The notes under the pieces are model-generated. The model searched no databases, was not told the origin of the DNA, and was given only the letters and a program-made list of their open reading frames with translations. Source: Candidatus Lernaella stagnicola (lineage in GTDB: Bacteria; Lernaellota; Lernaellaia; Lernaellales; Lernaellaceae). Taken from it: 64,000 nucleotides of DNA. Position numbers and translations under genes: made by a program. The DNA is taken from positions 73,946 through 137,945 of the forward strand of contig JAVCCK010000035.1 in the NCBI GenBank assembly GCA_030765525.1, given 5' to 3'. Positions 1-8,919 of the stretch are shown here, in pieces; the first letter of the stretch is position 1, and each line of letters opens with the position of its first letter.

Positions 1-1
1 C

Positions 2-3000
2 GCCGCGCCAACGGAGGAAACGAGCAACTCAATAACTTCGACGGCCGATACGGGCGAATTTCGCGTTTCCAAAGACGAAAACGTTGACGAGGTCAACACG
101 AGCGGCGTCGATCACTACACGGATAGTGGATGGGAGAGCGAAGCGCCGAAATACCGCGTTCGAATGCAATACAAAGACGGCGGTGACTGGGTCACGCTCT
201 TTACCCACTACACCGACGACGAATCCGCATTGTGCTGCGTCATCGGAGCCGTGACCACCGGTCAATCCGCCGGTGGTTCTCTACAGGCATATTTCGACGA
301 CTTCGGGGTCACCGACGATTCACCGCTGGTATATCGGGATCTTATCGCCCCGGGCAGCCTGCAAGGAGCCGGTGTCGGCACGATGAGGGGCCAATACGCC
401 AATGCTCTGCTCTTTGAAGACCACGTGCGAATGTTGCGGCACAGCACGGGTGTAACCGATTCCGTTTATGCGTTGGGCTCGCCCGTGATCGATCTGCCTC
501 TTGCCGCCGAGAGCGCCGACCCGGAGGACTTCCCGCAGGCGCATTGCGTCCTGCCGCCGGCGAATGTTACCAACATCGCGTTTGCCGATGATTTATCCCG
601 CATTTTTGTCGGCACCGAGCAAGGAATCGCGGAGCTGTCTTATCCCAACTACGATTTGCAGAACAACTTCCATGTGTCGCCGGCGCCTTCGCAGCCCTTG
701 GTCGACGAGAACATCACCTTCCTTGCCGAAGCTCAGGGATGGGTGTTTTACGGGACCCAAAACGGCGCCGGGCTTCTCTCGCCTGATTGCGTGGCAACGG
801 GCGTTCCGCAGAATGCAACGATGCTCAAAAACGAGTTGGACCAGTTGTGGGACGCGGATTGGGAAGATCCCACGGACAGTGATTTCTACGCGACGAATAT
901 CGGCCGGCTCAGCAAAACCATGGCGTACGACGACGTTCTGGTCGAGTGGCTGTTATCAGATGGAACGTGGCTCAGGGAAGATCCTTGGTCGGAGGACTTC
1001 TCGGACGAGAATCTCGACACCGACCGGTGGGACACCCTCGGAACGGTCGAAATCGACAACAGTGAACTGTTATTAGTCGCGGAGAACAGCGGCACGACCG
1101 CCTATTCCGAATGCTGCGGCAAAACGGAACTTGACGGCGATTTCGACGCGGTCGTTGGACTCGCGGCGGGAAGTTGGCAATGCGCTTCCTCGGGCGATCT
1201 GGTGGAGGCGGGTCTCGTACTCGGTGACGTCGACGCCGATGCCATCCTTGTGCAACGCGAAAGGGAGCATGACGGAGCCTCGGTCAAGGATCGCCTGCGC
1301 TTCACAGTGTATGTGTCAGGTTCCATCGAACAAAACACGGCCGTCGAAGTGGACTCCGGAGTAACCGACCTCTGGCTGCGACTGTACCGTCGCGGATCGC
1401 GAGTCGCGGGTTTCTGTCGTGTTGGTGAGCGCTGGATTTTGCTCGACCAATACGCCGATTTTACAAACACGTCGTTGTTGCCGGCCATGTATCTGCGCAA
1501 CGCCGATGTCGGGACCGTACCTGATTCAACCGCGGTCGTCGCTCGGTTCGACGATCTGCAGGTGGACGGGCGACCCGACTATGATTTCCTGACCGGCCAA
1601 GCCATAGGCGACCTGACGGGCGGCTACTGGTACTACGTGCGATCGGTTGACGATGCGGGTAATTGGTCGGGCTTGACCGGCATTGAAGAAATCGTCGTGC
1701 CGGACTTTGTGGACGACGCCAACCCGTGGGTGGATAGCTTCATCATCGCCGATACCTTGGTGGATCCCAACATCGGAGTCGTGCAGCGTCCGCCGGAGTC
1801 GGGGCGGCATTTAGGCAAACCGACTCCGCATGAGGCGAATCGCAGCCAAACCACGTTACTTGCCCTGGACGGAGCGCTTGAAGACGATGACTTCCAAGTG
1901 CGGATTCGAGCCATCAGCAATTCGCCGGGCCAGTACGTGTTGCAACCAAAAGAGGGGATCCTTGCCGAAATTCAAGGAGAATCCAGCTCGGGGCAAGATG
2001 ATCCGGGCGGCTGGATGGCTCGCGGCGCGGCAGTCGGGTGGAGCGACCCTCGCATCATCGATGTCGGCGCGGAGACTCACCCCTTGCGACACATCAGTGG
2101 CATCGAAGACGAAAACGGCGACTTGTTCGTCGTGTACGAAAACGGCGCCCAGATCATGGCCGTGTCGTTTGACCACACGACGGGCGAGGCGGGGAATCCC
2201 GACATTTTGTTGCCGACCGCGAAATTGCCCGCGGTCGCTCTGCACCGGGAGAGTGGTCACAAGGTGATGGTCGTGGCCTCAATCGACCGCAAGGTCGTGA
2301 CGTGTTGGAAGGATCGCGGTTTTGGATGGGAGCGCATCGGCATTGTCATTCGGAAATCAGAGGACACGATTCAATCGATTCGCCTCGTTTCGCTCAAGTC
2401 GTTCGGAAGTGAGAAACTGGTCTTGGCGATGGGGTCGACCGAAGAAGGCGCCGAGGTGGAAATTTGGGGAAGCTACGATGCCGGGCAGACTTGGCTTCGG
2501 TGGGCGAAAAGCGCGGACTTGTTCGACGAAGACCGATTGGACGACATGGAGATCCACCCGAATACCATTACGTTGACCGCCGGCCCTTCGGGGAGCGGTG
2601 AAGTCGCGGTCCTGGCCGTTCGCATCTCCGAAGACCCTTATCCGGACATTTACGATACCTGCCACACGGTCGTGTCCGGCGACGGCAGCAACTGGTATTG
2701 GATCGGTCCTTATTGGGGTTCGGACTCCAGCGGCGACAACAGCTACCAACGCTATAAACTAACTTTCGCGGCATTGCCGGCGCGGATCGCCAACAGCAGT
2801 GTCGAGGAAGGATTGTCACACTCGTCGGTGTCGAACTGGCTGGCAATGTCGACGGGAATCGATGATTCCGGAGAGCGGTTCTTGGAACTGACACATTTTC
2901 ACAGCGGTCCGCATCATTGGCCGGACATCTGGCTTCCCGACGAAGACGAGACCATCGCCGATCGACCGCAGCGCGGCGATTCACCGGAAAAGTTCCAGTT

Positions 3001-5050
3001 TGCTTTCGGCGGCGTGACGCGAACACGCGTGCCTTTGCCGTCGGATCGACCCGCCAAGAATATGGCCTTTGCCATATGGCGGGGGCGGCCCGTGTTCTTC
3101 ATCGTCTGCCGTCCGGATGAGAACCGAAGGTTGATCGTGATGGAATGCATGCGTTGGCAACGACCCGCCGATCGCACGGTGCCGGCGCGAATCTACATGC
3201 CGAACATACCCAACGAAGATGTTTGGAGCGCATCGACTGGCGGCGGTTACACCGCGGTTCAGGTTTTGCGCGAGGACAACGGCATGACGTTGGCGACCGA
3301 CGTTGGCGAGTACTATCGGGAAAGCCTTGACGACGCCGATTTTGATTGGAGCGACGGCGTGAAAATCCGTTTCGTCGTCCAGTGCGGGCATGTCTCGGAT
3401 TTGTCGGGACACGGCTTGCACTTACGATTGAGAACCGACAGCGGGGGAATTTCACAAGCGGTGGAAGTTAAGGTTCGTTTCGACGCATCAACGATCAAAT
3501 CCCGTGGTGATACGGTACACCTTTATGACGTGAACGCCTCCGCAACGCCTGCGGCCACGTTCGAGTTTGACGAGTATCCCGGCGAGATCGAGGGAATCCT
3601 CGCCATTGGTCCGGAAACCGATGACCTCGGGGTGGAAAACCGCGCCGCGCAGCTCTGGCTGCGCCAGGCCGGCGGTCAGCGGCAAACCGCCTATTTCACG
3701 ATGGCCGGATTTGTGCGCTTGAAGACCGACTGTGTCTCCGGCGACAGCTTTTTCCATTTCGGCGTCGTGGACGATTCACCTACCGCGCCGGGGGCAACTC
3801 GGTGGCGTTCGGTACAAGTGGGACAGGCCGCCGACAACATGCATTGTCGGACAGACAACTATTCGGAGATGGATCGCGCCCTGGCTGCGGGCGGCCAGTT
3901 GGATCCCATGGTCGGCGGTATTTACGTGGGTGACACCGCGCAGGTAATTCCCTTCGGTCGCAAACCGGTGGCGGGAGATGAATGGCTGCTTTCGGCGGCG
4001 AGTGACTTTCCGATCGAGCAAGCCATTGCGCCGGATTTCGAAACCTGGCGTTCCGCCACCGACGATACGGGTATCGAGATCGTATTCGACAGCGATCCGC
4101 GCGCGAACGGCCGCGGCTTCATCCCCGGCGGTCTTGGCTTTTTCGGCGCAAACTTCCCGCGTGTCATCGCACAATTCAACAATGAGAATTCGTGGGACGA
4201 TCCGGAAGTCGAAATCGAGGCCGACGGCTGGCGGTCGCGGGGATCGTTTGGCCAAGAACGCGGTAACGGCTTGCAGGTCCTGGGCTTCACCAGACGGTGG
4301 CGACCGGGAACCGGCAAGACCACGCAGGACGAGCAGTGGCAAAGCGCGCTGCAGGATCATGAATTGGGCGGCCTTTATCTCAAGGTATACTCGGGCGACG
4401 CAACCGGCCGCGTGTATCTGCTTGAGGACAATGTCGGCGGCACGCTGCATTTTGCGGGCGCGAATCCCGTGGATAACAGCGCCCAGAACGGCGACCAGTT
4501 TTACATCTTCGGACACAATTTGGTGGCGCTGCCGATGCAACTGGATTCCAACTCGGCGAACTATCGTTACTTGCGTCTGCTGATTCCCGCCGGGCGGACC
4601 TACGAGGGCTACTTCCAACTAGGCGCCATCGCCGTGGGTCCCTTGCATCAAGTCGCCACCGACGCTTCCTGTCGGACGTGGTCGGATCTTTCCAACACGC
4701 TGCAGTTCCCGGTGCGCCATGATCGCTTCGCCAGCGGCCTGTTGAATCCCGTGCGCGAAGGGCACGACTATCGGGAAATCACATTGAAATGGAACGGCTT
4801 GAGTCCAAGTCAAGCAATCGGCCTCGAAGCATTCTTCCGGCGACTTGGCGGAGCTGAAACGCCGGTTGTCTATTTGCCGATCGAGCGACGCAATGACGTG
4901 GACAGCGTACGCGGCTGCTACGAGGCGGTTCTCGGACGAATTGTGACGGAGAGGTCGGTGTTACAGCCCATCACCGCTGCTGAAGTCTGGGAGAACGCGA
5001 CGGTCACGCTGGAAGAGATTCCCATGCGTCCGCCGCAACGCAAGACGTAA
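2..5050 (+). CDS. Large multidomain protein, 5' end missing; possible phage-tail-like structural protein
   Basis: The frame is open from base 2, so the gene starts before the window. The first ATG inside it (164) is internal, and 1682 codons are visible. I do not recognise the whole protein. Around window residues 330-520 there is a LamG/concanavalin-like stretch (EDFSDENLDTDRWDTLG through FDDLQVDG), followed by a fibronectin-III-like segment (YWYYVRSVDDAGNWSG). Several later segments look like beta-sandwich repeats. No signal peptide can be judged because the N-terminus is absent. The C-terminal ~120 residues (from about WSDLSNTLQF) are compact and may be a separate domain. A strong terminator follows 25 bases after the stop. 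The next gene also resembles phage tail-tip proteins in tone, so a phage, tailocin or gene-transfer-agent origin is possible, but this is inference and a secreted surface protein is an alternative. Confidence 0.6.
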   Translation, partial: AAPTEETSNSITSTADTGEFRVSKDENVDEVNTSGVDHYTDSGWESEAPKYRVRMQYKDGGDWVTLFTHYTDDESALCCVIGAVTTGQSAGGSLQAYFDDFGVTDDSPLVYRDLIAPGSLQGAGVGTMRGQYANALLFEDHVRMLRHSTGVTDSVYALGSPVIDLPLAAESADPEDFPQAHCVLPPANVTNIAFADDLSRIFVGTEQGIAELSYPNYDLQNNFHVSPAPSQPLVDENITFLAEAQGWVFYGTQNGAGLLSPDCVATGVPQNATMLKNELDQLWDADWEDPTDSDFYATNIGRLSKTMAYDDVLVEWLLSDGTWLREDPWSEDFSDENLDTDRWDTLGTVEIDNSELLLVAENSGTTAYSECCGKTELDGDFDAVVGLAAGSWQCASSGDLVEAGLVLGDVDADAILVQREREHDGASVKDRLRFTVYVSGSIEQNTAVEVDSGVTDLWLRLYRRGSRVAGFCRVGERWILLDQYADFTNTSLLPAMYLRNADVGTVPDSTAVVARFDDLQVDGRPDYDFLTGQAIGDLTGGYWYYVRSVDDAGNWSGLTGIEEIVVPDFVDDANPWVDSFIIADTLVDPNIGVVQRPPESGRHLGKPTPHEANRSQTTLLALDGALEDDDFQVRIRAISNSPGQYVLQPKEGILAEIQGESSSGQDDPGGWMARGAAVGWSDPRIIDVGAETHPLRHISGIEDENGDLFVVYENGAQIMAVSFDHTTGEAGNPDILLPTAKLPAVALHRESGHKVMVVASIDRKVVTCWKDRGFGWERIGIVIRKSEDTIQSIRLVSLKSFGSEKLVLAMGSTEEGAEVEIWGSYDAGQTWLRWAKSADLFDEDRLDDMEIHPNTITLTAGPSGSGEVAVLAVRISEDPYPDIYDTCHTVVSGDGSNWYWIGPYWGSDSSGDNSYQRYKLTFAALPARIANSSVEEGLSHSSVSNWLAMSTGIDDSGERFLELTHFHSGPHHWPDIWLPDEDETIADRPQRGDSPEKFQFAFGGVTRTRVPLPSDRPAKNMAFAIWRGRPVFFIVCRPDENRRLIVMECMRWQRPADRTVPARIYMPNIPNEDVWSASTGGGYTAVQVLREDNGMTLATDVGEYYRESLDDADFDWSDGVKIRFVVQCGHVSDLSGHGLHLRLRTDSGGISQAVEVKVRFDASTIKSRGDTVHLYDVNASATPAATFEFDEYPGEIEGILAIGPETDDLGVENRAAQLWLRQAGGQRQTAYFTMAGFVRLKTDCVSGDSFFHFGVVDDSPTAPGATRWRSVQVGQAADNMHCRTDNYSEMDRALAAGGQLDPMVGGIYVGDTAQVIPFGRKPVAGDEWLLSAASDFPIEQAIAPDFETWRSATDDTGIEIVFDSDPRANGRGFIPGGLGFFGANFPRVIAQFNNENSWDDPEVEIEADGWRSRGSFGQERGNGLQVLGFTRRWRPGTGKTTQDEQWQSALQDHELGGLYLKVYSGDATGRVYLLEDNVGGTLHFAGANPVDNSAQNGDQFYIFGHNLVALPMQLDSNSANYRYLRLLIPAGRTYEGYFQLGAIAVGPLHQVATDASCRTWSDLSNTLQFPVRHDRFASGLLNPVREGHDYREITLKWNGLSPSQAIGLEAFFRRLGGAETPVVYLPIERRNDVDSVRGCYEAVLGRIVTERSVLQPITAAEVWENATVTLEEIPMRPPQRKT

Positions 5051-5074
5051 TTCGGTTGTGACGAAAAAACGGGC

Positions 5075-5104
5075 AAGCGGCGGATTCGTCCGCCGCTTTT
5101 TTTT
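5075..5104 (+). terminator. Rho-independent terminator after the large left-edge gene
   Basis: A perfect 10-bp GC-rich stem (5075-5084 pairs with 5089-5098) closes a TTCG tetraloop and runs into an unbroken T tract to 5104. It lies 25 bases beyond the stop of the large gene, so the gene at 5267 is probably transcribed separately. Confidence 0.92.
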
Positions 5105-5266
5105 GCCGAATCGCCCGGTGTTCCCACGAATGTGGTTCCGAAAAAGAGAGCCCGTCCCCCTGACACCGATGATTTCGTAGGGTGCCGATGAGGCCGCGCC
5201 GGCCCGCGCGCGGCGGTGGGAAACACGGCAAACCTTTCCCTTCGAAACGAAAACGGAGCATGGCTT

Positions 5267-7090
5267 ATGGATATTTTCCCGAGAGTTTCTCAAAGTCCGG
5301 TGGATTCGCAGCGACTTGTCCGACCGGCGTATTTGTTGATTTGGGCGGTGGAAGGCGAGACTCGGTATTTCACCAATCTCGCGTCGCTGCAATACGTATC
5401 CTGCGCTGAGTGGGGGCGGGAGCTTCGTGTTGATCCGTCGCTGATTTCGGTGACGCCGCCGAAGGAACAGATGGAACTGCGCCCAAATCCGACGTTCAAG
5501 CTTGGTACGGAGGCATCGTTCTCGGTAACACACGACGACCTTCGCTTCTCGGCGCAGAAAGTGTTGGAGGGAAGTTATTGCGAACTGAGCGTCGTGGGAT
5601 ACGGATGCGATATGGCGCAGCGCATTGTCCTGGCACGCGGCACCGCGCAGGAGGTGCAATGGGACGAAGCGACGACGGTTTCGGCGAAAATCCGGTTTGA
5701 GGCCGAGGTGGATCAAGGTCGCATTCCCCGCAGTCGCTATTGCTGGATGCCTACGCAAAAAATCAAACCGCGAGATGTCGTAGATTACCCGGCGGTAATT
5801 TTCTCGTCGGGGGGTGTCAAACGAATCCAACTGCCGTTTGCGGAAATAAAGCGACCGACCGAGACGCCGGATGTAGCGCGAATATTCGTCATTATTTCCG
5901 AGCAGCCGCTGCCCGTGAATGTCACTTTGGCTGACATTGAAGTGTACATTCCGTGGAAAGGTGTTTTTGAATCGATCGGTACGACTTATGTGGAGGATGC
6001 GGTGCTGGTCAACGGTGGTATTGCCGGCAACACGGAAAGCCTGATCGAGATGTTCGAACAGTATATGGGCGAGCAATTGTTGGTTGGTGCGGGCGGTTTC
6101 GACCCGGGAGAGGACTATTCGGGCGTAATATTTAACTGCCCACTTCCTCCCGATACGCCGGAGCCGGATCCCGGTGAATTGCCGCTCGATTTCGAGTTTC
6201 CGGAATTTTACTTCACGCTTGATTGGCCGAGGCGCGAAACCGATACGATTCCTGCGGCGATTGAAACGATTATGCAGCATTACGCAAAGGTCCCCGTGCC
6301 CTTGGAACTGGACGCCGTGGCAATCGACACGGAGATTTCCGAACTCGATTTCGAAATCGTAATCAACGAGCAGGGCACACCATTGTCCGTCGTGAACGAC
6401 CGCATTTTTGCGCAGCTTCAAGCCGTGGGTTTTGTGAATCGAGGAACGCTGACGGTGTGGCTGTTGCCGCGGGAGTTGCGCCGGGGCGGACCGCATTTGC
6501 GCCGCGACCGCGAGATACTCGAAATGGCGAAGAAGCCGAAAACCACGCCGCTGGAGGATGTCGTTAACACCGTCGAGGCGTTCTACAGCCGCGCGCCCCA
6601 GGCGCCGAGGAGAAACCGGGAAGTTCATTTTGCGAATCCGGTTCTCGGAGGCTCGCAGTTGGCGTTCACGCAATGGGCGGAACTCATGGAGCGCAATCCC
6701 TTGGCGCAGGCCATCGCTACTTATCATCCGACGGTGGATGCCGGCCGGTTGCGGGAATCGCGGGGGCAGTTTTTCGAACGGCGACTACGCATTGATTGCC
6801 CGGACCTGACCAGCCAGATTTCGACGCAGCAGATAGCCTCGCGGGTTATCGAATGGTTTTCGGTTCCCGCGATTCGTGTCGCGTACCGTTTACGCCCGGA
6901 GTTCCTGAATCTACGGGTCGGCCATATTGTGATGGTCAGCGACTCAAAGTGGGGACTCAATCGCGCTCCGTTCATCGTCGAAGCGATAACGCTGGATGTC
7001 GAAGGCCCGGTCGTGGAACTGTGGGGCGGTCGCGAAATCGCTTCCCTGTGGCATCGCATGCCGCAAAACGAAAACGACAACGACTTGTAG
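5267..7090 (+). CDS. Uncharacterised 607-aa protein, possibly phage tail/baseplate-like
   Basis: Product not recognised with certainty. The ATG at 5267 is chosen because GGAG lies 8 bases upstream (5255-5258); a GTG at 5216 in the same frame has no ribosome site. There is no signal peptide, so the protein is probably cytoplasmic or part of a particle. The N-terminal third is beta-rich, and residues of about 290-330 are acidic and proline-rich (CPLPPDTPEPDPGELP). The C-terminal ~110 residues (RVAYRLRPEFLNLRVGHIV onward) have the look of a tail-tip or late-control-D-type domain whose edge positions a ligand or partner. The gene sits after the large tail-like gene but is separated from it by a terminator. 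The phage-derived reading is inference; an unknown host protein is equally possible. Confidence 0.65.
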   Translation: MDIFPRVSQSPVDSQRLVRPAYLLIWAVEGETRYFTNLASLQYVSCAEWGRELRVDPSLISVTPPKEQMELRPNPTFKLGTEASFSVTHDDLRFSAQKVLEGSYCELSVVGYGCDMAQRIVLARGTAQEVQWDEATTVSAKIRFEAEVDQGRIPRSRYCWMPTQKIKPRDVVDYPAVIFSSGGVKRIQLPFAEIKRPTETPDVARIFVIISEQPLPVNVTLADIEVYIPWKGVFESIGTTYVEDAVLVNGGIAGNTESLIEMFEQYMGEQLLVGAGGFDPGEDYSGVIFNCPLPPDTPEPDPGELPLDFEFPEFYFTLDWPRRETDTIPAAIETIMQHYAKVPVPLELDAVAIDTEISELDFEIVINEQGTPLSVVNDRIFAQLQAVGFVNRGTLTVWLLPRELRRGGPHLRRDREILEMAKKPKTTPLEDVVNTVEAFYSRAPQAPRRNREVHFANPVLGGSQLAFTQWAELMERNPLAQAIATYHPTVDAGRLRESRGQFFERRLRIDCPDLTSQISTQQIASRVIEWFSVPAIRVAYRLRPEFLNLRVGHIVMVSDSKWGLNRAPFIVEAITLDVEGPVVELWGGREIASLWHRMPQNENDNDL

Positions 7091-7153
7091 GGGCACTCTT
7101 TCGGTGCCGGAAACGACTTGCCTGGGATCGGGGCATCACGTATCTTGATCGGC

Positions 7154-7969
7154 ATGAAACACTTATGCATTCTCCTGACGGCGGCGGTCTTTCTGGCCGG
7201 CTTTACCGGCGTGGCGTGGGCTGAAGAGCCGATTCTGCACGGCGGTTGGGGCGGCTTCGCCATCGGCGTGCGCAGCGTCGACACGACGGATTTGAACGAT
7301 TACCTCGACGAGTTGGGCATCGACGGTGTTTCATCGTTCTGGCCGACCCTGGAATTGCAGGGACACGGCGTCGTATTCGAGCATCTGGTCGCGGGCTTTC
7401 GCGGCGGAATCTCCGCTTTCGCGGCAGAGGGCGACACCGGCGGCGTGGTCGCGTACGGCGGTGCGTCTGATCGCGGGGCAACCGTCGATGCCGACGGCAT
7501 CAACATGGACATGGCCGCCACGTACTTTCAAATCGACGTAGGCTACGCGGTGCTCAACGGCCCCCACGGATTCGGCTTTGCCTACTTGGGTTTGGGCGGT
7601 GGCGCCACGCGGATCTATTTCGAGGGCGATGTGTGGCAGGCCGGAATCGGTCCCCATCCGAGCGAAATCGCCGCCGCAGACGCGGCGCTGTTGAAAGACG
7701 AGGGCGAAATTCGACGCAGCTATCTGTACACGCAAGTTGGTTTTAGCTACTTCTGGCCGGTCCGCTTCGCCCGCAGCCCTTACGGCGCGTTCGGGATGTT
7801 CATGCCGGGGGTCACCGCGGGTCTTAACCTGGGCTTGCTCGATTCAGGTTGGGAATACCGTGGCGACTTGTACCGTGGCGGACCGGATCTCTCACCGACC
7901 GGCGGTTTCCTGCAAATCGAAATTGCCTTTGGTGGTGGTGTAAAGGAAGTGGAGTCGACGGACTACTAA
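7154..7969 (+). CDS. Secreted outer-membrane beta-barrel-like protein
   Basis: A 271-aa protein with a typical Sec signal peptide (MKHLCILLTAAVFLAG, cleavage after AWA near residue 22). The ATG at 7154 is chosen because it begins the signal peptide; an upstream TTG in the same frame (7118) would bury it. The mature part alternates short hydrophobic and polar strands with many Gly and aromatic residues (FGFAYLGLGGG, YLYTQVGFSYFW), as in small outer-membrane barrels. It shares a start (GGWGG, then a D-T-x-DL motif) and a glycine-rich FGGGV end with the convergent gene at 8039-8731, so the two are likely paralogues. Function is unknown; it could be a porin, an adhesin or a lipid-binding barrel. 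Confidence 0.72.
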   Translation: MKHLCILLTAAVFLAGFTGVAWAEEPILHGGWGGFAIGVRSVDTTDLNDYLDELGIDGVSSFWPTLELQGHGVVFEHLVAGFRGGISAFAAEGDTGGVVAYGGASDRGATVDADGINMDMAATYFQIDVGYAVLNGPHGFGFAYLGLGGGATRIYFEGDVWQAGIGPHPSEIAAADAALLKDEGEIRRSYLYTQVGFSYFWPVRFARSPYGAFGMFMPGVTAGLNLGLLDSGWEYRGDLYRGGPDLSPTGGFLQIEIAFGGGVKEVESTDY

Positions 7970-7992
7970 AGCCGGAGAATCAGGCAAAAGAA

Positions 7993-8024
7993 AAGCGGCC
8001 CATCGCAAGGGCCGCTTGTTGTTT
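7993..8024. terminator. Bidirectional terminator between two convergent barrel genes
   Basis: A perfect 9-bp stem (AAGCGGCCC at 7993-8001, GGGCCGCTT at 8009-8017) has a 7-base loop. On the minus strand it is followed by TTTTCTTTTG; on the plus strand by a weaker GTTGTTT. It lies between the stops of the 7154-7969 and 8039-8731 genes and probably serves both, more strongly the minus-strand one. Confidence 0.8.
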
Positions 8025-8038
8025 AAAGGCTGCGAAAA

Positions 8039-8731
8039 TCAGACGCCGCCGCCGAAACCGATATCGAAGAGCAAGAAGAAAGTGTCGAACTTATAGGCGG
8101 GCGACCGGTTTACATCGTCGCCGTCTTCGTCCGTCCAATCTTCATCGCTAACTTCGAAGGTTGCACCCAGGTGCAGGCCGCCGACGAACAGGGCGCGTTT
8201 CGCGGCGTCCTCTTCGCTGATGTTCAGCGCGTAGAGGTATGAAAATCCCGCGACCGCATACATCCCGTTTTTATTCAGGTGGTTGGCCGTACCGAAGGCT
8301 TCAACGATTTCCGGTTGCGATTTGTCGGAGAATTCCAAGCGATGCTTGACCATTCCGAAACCGCCGAAGGGAAACAGAATCCCCCACTCGTTATTGAAAA
8401 TCGAAACGCCGAGTTCGCCTTGGTAATTGTAGGAGGTCATTTCGGCGTTACTGACCGGACCGTCCTCGACCACGTGTACGTAGTTGCCGCGTGCGCCGAG
8501 GACGACGTACTTGGCGATCACGCCGTACGCATGTCCGCCCAACACCGGCTGGAAGTCGGAAAAGTCGACGATGATCGGATACAAATTACTGGACAGATCG
8601 CCAGTGTCGATTTGTTGCGGGCCGACAGATACACCGCCCCAACCGCCGTATCGAACGCCTTGAGCCTGCGCCATCGCCGGTATTGCCAAAAACACGACGA
8701 GCAGACACGCCCATAGAATCGAATTACGCAT
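8039..8731 (-). CDS. Secreted outer-membrane beta-barrel-like protein (paralogue of the 7154 gene)
   Basis: A 230-aa protein with a Sec signal peptide (MRNSILWACLLVVFLAIPAMAQA, cleavage near residue 23). The ATG at 8731 is supported by AAGGAG seven bases upstream; an earlier ATG at 8764 would prepend 11 charged residues and spoil the signal. The mature protein opens with RYGGWGGVSVG, includes alternating strands such as VLGARGNYVHVV and GMYAVAGFSYLYAL, and ends in DIGFGGGV. This pattern matches the converging neighbour, so an outer-membrane barrel role is inferred. An acidic loop (DEDWTDEDGDD) lies near residue 205. A tandem 11-bp repeat lies just upstream of the start and may be regulatory. 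Ligand and function are unknown. Confidence 0.75.
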   Translation of the reverse strand: MRNSILWACLLVVFLAIPAMAQAQGVRYGGWGGVSVGPQQIDTGDLSSNLYPIIVDFSDFQPVLGGHAYGVIAKYVVLGARGNYVHVVEDGPVSNAEMTSYNYQGELGVSIFNNEWGILFPFGGFGMVKHRLEFSDKSQPEIVEAFGTANHLNKNGMYAVAGFSYLYALNISEEDAAKRALFVGGLHLGATFEVSDEDWTDEDGDDVNRSPAYKFDTFFLLFDIGFGGGV

Positions 8732-8770
8732 AACCCGCTCCTTACGCCAACAACAATGTTTCATCGAAAG

Positions 8771-8792
8771 GTTTTGCCCTAGTTTTGCCCTA
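8771..8792. repeat. Tandem 11-bp repeat in the leader of the barrel gene
   Basis: GTTTTGCCCTA occurs twice without a spacer (8771-8781 and 8782-8792), about 40 bases upstream of the start codon at 8731. The 11-bp period puts both copies on the same DNA face, as expected for a regulator-binding site, but no regulator is identified. Confidence 0.55.
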
Positions 8793-8872
8793 ATGTTCTC
8801 CAAATGTAAGGGTTTACGAATTGAACGGCAAGCGCTTTTTGTGCAATATCCCCGATTTGGGGTCAATTGGTG

Positions 8873-8907
8873 AAAAACGAACCGGCCAGGCGAATCGCCC
8901 GGCCGGT
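8873..8907 (-). terminator. Terminator after asnS
   Basis: ACCGGCC (8881-8887) and GGCG (8889-8892) pair with CGCC (8896-8899) and GGCCGGT (8901-8907) around an AAT loop, with one symmetric mismatch. On the minus strand the stem is followed by TCGTTTTTC. It begins 13 bases after the asnS stop. Confidence 0.8.
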
Positions 8908-8919
8908 GGTTTATGCGGT

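Noticed and set aside
4961-6727. A 588-codon open frame on the minus strand
   Set aside because: It is antisense to the 5267-7090 gene and Arg/His-rich, typical of the mirror frame of GC-rich coding DNA; no domain is visible.
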